DNA of 64,000 nucleotides, from assembly GCA_965644295.1 (NCBI GenBank), contig CBFFRP010000077.1, positions 62,001 through 126,000 on the forward strand, read 5' to 3'. The notes below the pieces were generated by a model. That model was not told where the DNA came from, made no database searches, and saw only the letters and a program-made list of their open reading frames with translations. The position numbers were made by a program, and so were the translations under genes. Positions 56,829 through 64,000 of this stretch are shown here, one piece after another; within the stretch, counting starts at the first letter, position 1; each line of letters starts with the position of its first letter. The DNA is from Paraphysomonas bandaiensis. Its lineage: Eukaryota; Chrysophyceae.

Positions 56829-59299
56829 ATATATTGAAGGTCTTTTTATTTAGCAATAGGCGTTAAAAACTCGTTCCGATATAGTGGCTAGTTGAATGCT
56901 AGATCTACTAGTTAGACCTCTACCCATAACTAATCAGCACAAATTCTATTATCCTACTATTTAGCGCTACAGAAGCTGCTTGTGCGTCGCCGCAAGCACC
57001 AAGGTGCAACCACTTCCGTTCTTAAATGTTGTGTGTGAGTTCGCCCTGCTCGTGTGTCTGAGGACTCACTGGCGCGTGTTGTCCGGGGGTCTCCCCTTGG
57101 GATAAGGTTCCACCTGGCTCTGAGGTACAGGGTTCTGTATTAAGGTCCTGAGTGTACCGAGCACTAGATGTGTGTACTGAGAGGTTGATGGTGTGGTGGA
57201 ATGTGGCGGTGTCGCCATGCACCGTCCGGGCGTTGGGCATAGGTGGAGTTGCCGGAGACGTCGTCGCCGTTGTCTAGGGCCTGTTGGTTTCATACGGTCC
57301 GGTGCTATGGTCCTTTGTGTATGGTTGGTAGGGTTCATAGGTGCGGTGGGCGGTGTTCCAGTCTCGGTTCGTCTGTGGATTCCTAGTAATCTTAGCACCC
57401 TTGGGCGTTTCCGTTTCTGTCTGTGTTTTGGACGCGGCCGCGGTAGTAGCCTTGGGGGACCTTTCTGTAGGGTAACGTATCTTCTACTTCGATCTTGGAT
57501 CATTAGCTTTGCTGCAGCGAAAAGCGGTAGAAGTAATTTGATGATCGCTGATTCGATGCTGCGCAGTCCTTGGGATGTCAGTGACTCATGGATGTGATCT
57601 CCAAAAACCATTTCAAGCTGTGTAGTTGTGATGGTACCCGTCCAGAAACTCTCCACCTGTGGCACGGAAGGGTTCCAGGCCCTGCTGGAGAGCCGCTGGA
57701 GTACAGTGGTGGTCCATTGGGGTAGTTCCGGATTTCTCATTTCTTCTAGAAGTGCGTTTTTGTGGCTGTGAAATGCAGACTCCCTTATCTGCGTTATGTT
57801 GTCATTTGTACAGTCTAGACACATATGCTTGAGTGAGTCTAGTCTAAATCCGCAGTCAGAACATGCGGCTTTAGCCATGTCGAGTCCGTGTTTGGTTTTC
57901 GCCCGGTTTCTTCCTATGCTGAAGGATTTGTCCCATGTCAGTGCTGCATTGAGTACTCGCTGGCGCAGGTGGGAACTCACTTTGTCCTTTGATGGTCCAC
58001 CATCTGCTTGCGCCAGTTTGCGCGGAAGTAGTGCTCCGCTGTCTTTCCAGTATCCAGGAGCCCGGTCAGGATTGTGACCGTAGCGTTGGTCTCGGAGAGC
58101 TGTGTAGGCCTCCAGCGTCCGTTGATTACGGAGGGATTGGAAATCCGTGAGCAGGGGGCTGGTGCGATACGGCCGTCGTTCCCCAGTTAGACGCCAGTGC
58201 CATAAACCCTCGGTGAGTATTCTCTCAATGGCTTGGTCCACTTCTATGTTACAGACAGTGTAATTTTGTCGTCCGAGTAGTCTATCTACCTCAAGCCAGT
58301 CCTCTCCTGCTACTGCGTCGGCAATGTAAATTCCTTTGTCTTCATATGTCCATTCAGACTCATCAGAGGTACGTCGTTCGGGGTGTGATCGGACCCATGC
58401 TACTGTCCTTGTACAATCGTTGTTTGCTGCAATGCTTTCGAGCAGTACACCTTTGGCACGATGCCCCAGTGCCCGACGTCTGGTGGAAAGTGCTTTGTGT
58501 GTGCGTATGCAGACGGCCTTATAGTCCGTGTTTATCGGTATGTGTGATGGGAGTCGCGCAGACAGTATAAGCGCCACTGCTGCTCCCATGAGCTCGTATG
58601 CATACGGGCCAAGTCCAGGTACGTCGCTGAAGGGTGTCTTAATCGCAGTATTTTTGTCGTACCAGTCTTCCATTCATCCTCCGGGGGGAGCCAGACTGCC
58701 GCCGCTCCTCCATAATGTGCCCATCTTGTGCGTGGGTGTACATGCGAAATGCGGCGCGGGGATAGGGCTGTAGGCGTGTATGAGCCGTCCGTGAAGATTG
58801 CCTTATAGGTATCCGCGTTTACATCATCCAGTCCTAATGTGCGGATAATGTTGGTCAGGGTGTTGGTATCTTGAGGTTCCGGAATGTCGGGTTGGTGGAG
58901 TGTGATGCCAACCTCCGTACCCCATTCCCGTAGGCTTAAGGCAAAGTGGTGGTAGTTTGGGTACGGAGCGGTAGTCTGTGTTAGAAGAAAGTCCGCTGCG
59001 TCACCGGCATCCCCGCCTAGGATTATGGCGCGTTGTAGGGAGCCCCATTTTTGTTCTTGAGCGGAATCTAAGAAGCGTTTCATTCCAAGTCCATTATGCC
59101 TGAGAGAGAGGTAGATCATTCCGTGGGGTATCCAGGACTCAGGCTTAGTGCTTTCCTGTAAAGGGTTGCGCAGGTGGAATCGATGTCCTTGTAATATTGT
59201 AGGGGCCAAGAAGCCTTGGTGGCCTTGTAAAGTAGAGTGGGGATGATTTGGGTCTCTATAACCATGACTTTGCAACCCGCTGAGGCGTGCTTGATCCCA
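56829..59299 (-). mobile_element. 5'-truncated LINE with RNase H domain and 14-bp TSD
   Basis: The insertion is flanked by TACTTGTCATTATA at 54416-54429 and 59300-59313; the inner hAT later landed in the left copy. Read on the minus strand it holds the end of a reverse-transcriptase region, an RNase H domain, a zinc-knuckle-like motif, a Pro/Arg-rich end and a 3' untranslated tail with the CTTGCGGCGACGCACAAGC hairpin, ending TTCAATATATA. The reverse-transcriptase core and any ORF1 are missing (5' truncation). Confidence 0.88.
57066..59275 (-). pseudogene. LINE polyprotein C-terminal part with one frameshift
   Basis: Two overlapping frames, 59275-58532 and 58673-57066, join at an A-run (plus-strand T run at 58651-58655). 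Adding one A would fuse them. Across the join lies an RNase H domain: TDGS (first Asp, in IFTDGSYTP), ELMGAAVAL (Glu), INTDYK (Asp), AWVRSH, IADAVAG (last Asp). A CSDCGFRLDSLKHMCLDC zinc-knuckle-like motif follows and then a low-complexity Pro/Thr/Arg tail. Without its polymerase core it is not functional by itself. Confidence 0.82.
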
Positions 59300-59353
59300 T
59301 ACTTGTCATTATAAGGTCTAAAGTCACTTGATAATCAAACCCACTACTCTTAA

Positions 59354-59620
59354 CTAATTAAAAGTTTCTTCATACTCATCCTCTGAGCCATCATCGGTGA
59401 CATCATCACCATATTCATCCAATATTAATTGAAATATGCTTGCATCCGGCCACAACTGTCGGTTAGCTTTCAGAAACAACGGCATATTAAGTGTAGTAGG
59501 ATGCATACGTTTGCGCAACACTGATGTAATCAGTTTAGATGCGCTGAACAGGCGTTCACATGTATTGTCATTCTCTGTATTGTTGCAATAATCACTGTCT
59601 GAACGGAGATTTATATACAT
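59354..59620 (-). pseudogene. hAT transposase C-terminal remnant
   Basis: Matches the C-terminus of the intact transposase (CERLFSA.KLI..RKRMHPTTLNM..FLKANRQLWPD to EEYEETFN) but lacks most upstream sequence. Part of the outer, older hAT element. Confidence 0.88.
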
Positions 59621-59817
59621 GGACTAATATTTTTTACCCTACAGTTAAGAAGCTTTCTGTATATGACTATCATAATATTGATTGCAATATATTGCAATAT
59701 ATTGTGAGCTACTTTAACAGAAACAATATTGATGGAATACTTGACCAGTCCACCAATCAATATATTGTACAATGTATTGCAATACAATATATTGTTCCCG
59801 ATATCCCTGCTACTTAC

Positions 59818-60180
59818 ATGTGACAACATCGGGTGGGTTACGGTCTATTGTTGTGTGTTGAGAGTGATGTGGGTGATATAGCAATAAGTGTAAGTGCATA
59901 CAATGCAATGTTAATACAATGATGACAAGTAGTAAGGCATAGTGAGTGTGGGGTACATGCAATCATATATGTAATAATAATATCTCTGTCTTTAAAATAG
60001 ACCAACTCTCCTGTATGATTGCCACTTAACCATACCTTTCACCAGCTAATTCAACAACCAGCAGCATGTGGCATGAAAGAACTATGAGCTCATGTATTCT
60101 CATTGAGGTTATGATCATATCACAGCCTGCGTTCCTCTTGTTACTACTAGAAGTATCGTATCGTATCCTTTATGTGAAGC
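59818..60180. other. Intergenic
   Basis: No gene recognised between the transposon nest and the microsatellite. Confidence 0.45.
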
Positions 60181-60388
60181 TATGTATGTATGTATGTATG
60201 TATGTATGTATGTATGTATGTATGTATGTATGTATGTATGTATGTATGTATGTATGTATGTATGTATGTATGTATGTATGTATGTATGTATGTATGTATG
60301 TATGTATGTATGTATGTATGTATGTATGTATGTATGTATGTATGTATGTATGTATGTATGTATGTATGTATGTATGTATGTATGTATG

Positions 60389-60418
<30 letters not shown>
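60181..60418. repeat. (TATG)n microsatellite array upstream of the glycosyltransferase gene
   Basis: About 238 bp of pure TATG on the plus strand, ending 85 bp before the ATG chosen for the glycosyltransferase. Open frames through it are artefacts. Confidence 0.98.
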
Positions 60419-60421
<3 letters not shown>

Positions 60422-60503
60422 GTACACAGTCCATATTAGGGCAGTGCGTGATTGGGTGATATTCATTACAGTCACATTGTGCACATCACTCTATCCCCCT
60501 ATC

Positions 60504-63125
60504 ATGCTCCCATGTCTCACCTTCCTACTTTTCCTACTACCATACACCACCCCAACCCCCTCCAGTAGAGACATATGGTCTCGTCTCCATCCTCATTGGG
60601 ATGAGTGGATAGAGATGTGGCCAGGGGTGGGCTACTGCCGCTATGGACAAAGCCTTATTGCAGACATCAATAGCGAAGTGTGTACTCGTAAGAGGTGTTT
60701 ACTATCGTGGAATGCATCGAGTTTGATCGATTTGGATAAGCTGATAGGTGAGGAGGATGTCGTTCATCACGATCATTTGCATCACTGCTATTTACCCACT
60801 GGGGGACAGAGTAGACATACGGGTAAAGGGTCTCCCCAGGTTAGCTTTGTGGTGACTGTGTATGCGGATGATATGACCTCTGCTATGTCTCTTTTGGAGC
60901 TATATCGTACTGCCTCTGAGGTTCTTAGCGGGGAGTTCGTTTTGGTGTTCGACGTTGGCAGTTCTAATATGCCAGTTACGTTGCGTCTTATCGAGTATCT
61001 GCAGCGCATGTTTAATGCAGATATAACTGTAATCGACCACGTTGAACCAAAGGGCTATCTGATGAGCGCGAACGAGGGAATGCGAGTTGCACGCGGTAAA
61101 TATGCATTGCTGCTGAGTAGTGATGTGATTGTACTACCTGGTTGGATCGCCCTTATGATGAAAACGATACTTTCGCATCCCTCCAAAGTTGGTATGGTCG
61201 GACCGCTGATTCTAAATCCTGAAGGAAAAGTACGCGAGGCTGGTGGGTTCTTTCTCCAAGGAGGAAAGCTACAACGAATGGGTATTGGGGAAGTGCCCAA
61301 GAGACTGCCCGTGCGCCACGCCAGTGTTGTCGACTACCTTTCCCCTGCATGTGTGCTCGTTGACCGTGATTTATTCCTGCACCTAGGCTTGTTTGATACG
61401 CAGTTTAACCCGGCCTTCTATGAAGACCTGGATGCCGCATTAACGTATCGGTCCTTTGGCTATACCCTTGTACTACAGTCGTTAGCTGTGGTGGTGCGCA
61501 CAGATTCATCATATTATGGACCATCTGAAACACAACGAAACCACATTATGCCCTTGCATAAGGAGTTGTTTGAAAAGAAGCACGCAAGCGTACTGGGATC
61601 TTTCTGTCCCGAGAGGCCGCCCACTTGCCCTCAACCAGTCAGTCCGAGCGAGAATCATGCTTTTAGTTCATTTATCCGACAGCCAAACAGAGTCCTGATT
61701 CTCGATATTGTCCCTCCAGAGCCTGACAAAGATGCTGGATCCATTCGTCTATCCGAAATGATTGGAATCCTTCAGGGGGCGGGATTTTCGATAACGTTTG
61801 AGCCTTTTTCTACTGGACGGCATCCAAGGTATGTCCTGAAGATGATTTCTGAAGGTGTCAGCTACTTGTACCCGAAAATAGTGCAAGGTGTTTCCAAATA
61901 CGCTCAAAAGTACGGGCCACGACAACCTCTGGAAGTATGCCCCTGGAAGTTAATTATTGCTAGTCGCCGTGATATCTTCTGGGCGAATGCACGACACTTA
62001 AAGCGCCTCTGCCCGCGCACACCTATCATATTCGACACAGTGGATGTACACTTCCTCAGAGAGATACGCAAGTTCGACCAGGAAAGGAATGCACTTCTCA
62101 CCACACTACAAACTAGTGAAAGACATGCTGCGTTAAGTCGTCTGATGCAGATGGAGTCAAAGCTGATTACAATGACCGACAGAGAGATTAATCTAATGAA
62201 GATTGCCAATATAACATACGTGGTGAGTGCCTCTGAATACGAGTTGATCCGTCAGAAAGCTCCAGAAGTGGATGTGCGGATTGTATCAAACATGTACCGC
62301 CCACCTGTCAAATTTCTATATAGTGACCCGGTAATGCGTAACGGGGCTATATTTGTGGGGTCCATGTGTCACCCTCCTAATGTGGGTGCTGTGGAGTTCA
62401 TCGTGGACGAGATTCTAAGTAACAAAACTTTTCCGTTTGGCTTCAAGATGCACATAGTTGTTTCTCGATCAGCGGAATGCCCAGATACGATTATTGAAAA
62501 GGCTGCAGCGCATCGACTAGTCGAGCTGCATAGAGATATCTCCAACGAGGCGCTAGCAGATTTGCATGAACGCGTCAAAGTATGCCTTGCGCCAGTTAAA
62601 TATGGTGCAGGGGTGAAAGGCAAGGTGAACTATGCACTGCTGCATGGAGTTCCTGTAATATCCACAGTCGTTGGGGCAGAAGGGATGTACTTAGTGGACG
62701 GAGATAGCGTTATGATTGCAGACTCAGGACACGAGTTCTACACATCGTTAATAAAATTATACAGTGATGTTGAGCTCTGGCAGAAACTTCGCGCTGGGGG
62801 ACTCAAGGTTATGCAGGAGCATTTCAGCGTAGATGTTGCTCGTCAAACGATACTTCAGAGCTTAAAAGATTTAAATATAGAAATGGACTCAAAATCATGG
62901 ATTTGCCCGTATCGATCCCAATGCCCGTCACTGTTAAAACACGGGGGATTGACGGTCTTTCACTCGAATAAACCAGATAAGTTGTATGTAGGCGAGCCGC
63001 CGAAAGAAAAGATTGAATTCTTTAAGCTAGAATATATGTACCCATGGATAGTGAATAGGACAGCTATAAATGCAAAGAAGCAGAAAAAGTCGATTAGTAG
63101 AGCACTGAGAGGCAATGGAATGTAG
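60504..63125 (+). CDS. Secreted/lumenal bifunctional GT2-GT4 glycosyltransferase, 873 aa
   Basis: A single open frame without introns. The frame is open from 60420, but the ATG at 60504 gives a clear signal peptide (MLPCLTFLLFLLPYTTPTPS) and is preferred. Residues about 85-335 form a GT2 (GT-A) domain: SFVVTVYADD, NEGMRVARGKYALLLSSDV (metal-binding Asp region), GWIALMM, VGMVGPLIL, VDYLSPACVLVDRDLF, and the FYEDLDAALTYRSFGY catalytic region. Residues about 395-800 form a GT4-like (GT-B) domain: ILDIVPPEPDKDAGS, IIFDTVDVHFLREIRKF, IFVGSMCHPPNVGAVEFIVDE, APVKYGAGVKGKVNYALLHGVPVI (shown in part). This fused layout resembles bacterial surface-polysaccharide enzymes. In a eukaryote it would act in the Golgi or on a secreted glycan. 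The donor and acceptor sugars cannot be told. Confidence 0.87.
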   Translation: MLPCLTFLLFLLPYTTPTPSSRDIWSRLHPHWDEWIEMWPGVGYCRYGQSLIADINSEVCTRKRCLLSWNASSLIDLDKLIGEEDVVHHDHLHHCYLPTGGQSRHTGKGSPQVSFVVTVYADDMTSAMSLLELYRTASEVLSGEFVLVFDVGSSNMPVTLRLIEYLQRMFNADITVIDHVEPKGYLMSANEGMRVARGKYALLLSSDVIVLPGWIALMMKTILSHPSKVGMVGPLILNPEGKVREAGGFFLQGGKLQRMGIGEVPKRLPVRHASVVDYLSPACVLVDRDLFLHLGLFDTQFNPAFYEDLDAALTYRSFGYTLVLQSLAVVVRTDSSYYGPSETQRNHIMPLHKELFEKKHASVLGSFCPERPPTCPQPVSPSENHAFSSFIRQPNRVLILDIVPPEPDKDAGSIRLSEMIGILQGAGFSITFEPFSTGRHPRYVLKMISEGVSYLYPKIVQGVSKYAQKYGPRQPLEVCPWKLIIASRRDIFWANARHLKRLCPRTPIIFDTVDVHFLREIRKFDQERNALLTTLQTSERHAALSRLMQMESKLITMTDREINLMKIANITYVVSASEYELIRQKAPEVDVRIVSNMYRPPVKFLYSDPVMRNGAIFVGSMCHPPNVGAVEFIVDEILSNKTFPFGFKMHIVVSRSAECPDTIIEKAAAHRLVELHRDISNEALADLHERVKVCLAPVKYGAGVKGKVNYALLHGVPVISTVVGAEGMYLVDGDSVMIADSGHEFYTSLIKLYSDVELWQKLRAGGLKVMQEHFSVDVARQTILQSLKDLNIEMDSKSWICPYRSQCPSLLKHGGLTVFHSNKPDKLYVGEPPKEKIEFFKLEYMYPWIVNRTAINAKKQKKSISRALRGNGM

Positions 63126-63289
63126 TTAGTGGAATAAACGACGATATTTTTGACATTGTACCCTGCATATTAATTTTTAGGCCTCCCCAGAAAATTGGGC
63201 ACTTTGAGCTCGCTGTTTTTTACTTCAGTGGATGCGGGTGGCTGAGTCAACTTTTGACGATTGAAGGAGTTGAAACACTATCTTTAACT
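63126..63289. other. 3' flank of glycosyltransferase gene
   Basis: Short AT-rich stretch; nothing recognised. Confidence 0.4.
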
Positions 63290-64000
63290 ACTATTATATT
63301 TTATATTCTTAACTCAATGGCTTTAATTAAATCTTGTCAATCTAGATAGATTTCTACCTGTAGCTAAAACTACTACAAATTCTCATATCCTACTATGTAA
63401 CGCTACGAAAGCTGCTTGTGCGTCACCGCAAGCACCAAGGAGCAACCACATCCGCTCTTTTATGTGAGGGAAGATCTCAACGGACGTGAGTCCTTGGAGT
63501 GCAGATGCGTTTGGTCAGGGGAGCGCCCTTGGGGTAGGGATCTGCAGGGCTTCGGGAGGCACATCTGAATTTGTGAGTCGAGTATTCCTAGCCTGAGATA
63601 CATGGGCGAGGGGGTAGATTGCGGCTTTGGCGTGTCTGGAGGCGGCGCGAGCTACGAGTTGGGCTAGCTGGCGGAGACGGCGCCGTGGTATTTCCACTTG
63701 TGTAGGGGTTGGGGGAAAGGTACACGTGTGGGGTAGTAGGTATCCTCGCTGCACCTAGAAGTCGAAGAACCAGCAGTTTCCGTCGTGTGCTTCTACGTTT
63801 CTGACATGTTCTGGGGGGGAGTCTATGTGACCCCTTGGGTGTCGTAACGTAGCGGCGGCTGCGGTATTGAATGATTTATTTGGCTGCAGCATAAAGCGGA
63901 TGGAGAAGATCGACAACTGCCTTTTCTAGAGTACGAAGTCCTCGCGAGTTTAAAGCACAGTTGTATTGCGCTCCAAAAACATTCTCTTGCTGGGCCTCAG
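63290..64000 (-). mobile_element. LINE copy, 3' part, running off the window
   Basis: Reverse orientation: a diverged tail (TAGCTACAGGTAGAAATCTA on the minus strand), the hairpin GCTTGCGGTGACGCACAAGC near 63415-63440, then a Pro/Arg-rich open frame 63754-63515 like the C-terminus of the 57-kb copy, and upstream LINE sequence to the window edge (TTTGGCTGCAGCATAAAGCGG matches TTTGCTGCAGCGAAAAGCGG of that copy in part). Confidence 0.75.

Larger units (their letters stand above)
54251..59817. mobile_element. Outer hAT element of a triple nest
   Basis: The left end is at 54259 (CAGGGATAGGGAAAATATAT) and the right end at 59809 (..TTCCCGATATCCCTG). Flanks ATACTCAC (54251-54258) and CTACTTAC (59810-59817) agree at 6 of 8 bases. 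Once the inserted LINE and inner hAT are removed, only about 667 bp of hAT remains (54259-54429 plus 59314-59809), including a decayed transposase C-terminus (59354-59620, minus). It is therefore an old internally deleted copy. Confidence 0.8.

Noticed and set aside
58532-58673. Programmed ribosomal frameshift between two LINE ORFs
   Set aside because: The overlap lies inside one RNase H domain and is healed by a single base in an A run; a mutation is the simpler reading without other copies.
1-64000. tRNA, rRNA or spliceosomal RNA genes
   Set aside because: No convincing paired box A/box B with cloverleaf potential or other RNA signature was found by eye; a covariance-model search would be needed to exclude small ones.

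Overview
The window is nuclear DNA from a eukaryote, probably a unicellular one. It is gene-dense, and most genes carry very short GT-AG introns: those I could place are mostly 43-69 nt, with one of about 117, one of 143 and one candidate of 36. All three standard stop codons are used. I cannot place the lineage. No rRNA or tRNA gene was recognised.

Region by region: 0.8-4.6 kb (-) an EF-hand/armadillo-like protein; 5.4-6.7 kb (+) a broken class I sirtuin; 9.1-11.2 kb (-) an SLC17-type transporter in seven exons; 11.7-13.4 kb (+) a KDM8/JMJD5-like JmjC protein; 15.2-15.8 kb (+) a Cu/Zn-SOD-fold protein lacking key metal ligands; 17.9-19.7 kb (+) a secreted orphan; 21.7-24.5 kb (-) a tail-anchored PH/START-like protein; 25.3-26.9 kb (+) glycerophosphocholine acyltransferase (GPC1/DUF2838); 33.0-35.5 kb (-) a J-domain/FN3/WW protein; 36.1-37.7 kb (+) a probably myristoylated EF-hand protein; 40.8-42.2 kb (+) RNase P subunit Rpp30; 42.9-44.2 kb (-) 3-hydroxyanthranilate dioxygenase; 44.7-47.1 kb (+) the mitochondrial RNA helicase SUV3; 49.9-51.5 kb (-) a PX-BAR sorting nexin; 51.9-54.1 kb (+) a PPR protein; 60.5-63.1 kb (+) a secreted GT2-GT4 double glycosyltransferase. 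Many neighbours are divergent pairs sharing a 0.5-0.8 kb promoter region.

Between the genes lie mobile elements: a LINE family with an RNase H domain (copies near 28.2, 30.3, 56.8-59.3 and 63.3-64.0 kb); a SINE-like family of about 0.5 kb that shares roughly 190 bp of 3' tail with the LINE; hAT elements, including an intact 2.39 kb copy (54431-56820) with an uninterrupted 580-aa transposase and its 865-bp deletion derivative (16110-16974), both with perfect 8-bp target duplications; and a hAT/LINE/hAT nest spanning 54.26-59.81 kb. Four long (TATG)n arrays each lie 80-230 bp upstream of a start codon and read (TATG)n on that gene's coding strand.

No single pathway joins the genes. They are mostly housekeeping: RNA processing (Rpp30, SUV3, PPR), lipid handling and membrane trafficking (GPC1, PH/START, sorting nexin), NAD synthesis (HAAO), calcium sensing and glycosylation. 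The most unusual items are the metal-site-degenerate SOD, the oriented promoter microsatellites, the LINE/SINE tail sharing, and several odd domain architectures. Exon joins were worked out by hand from splice motifs, reading phase and family resemblance; none is confirmed by transcripts.
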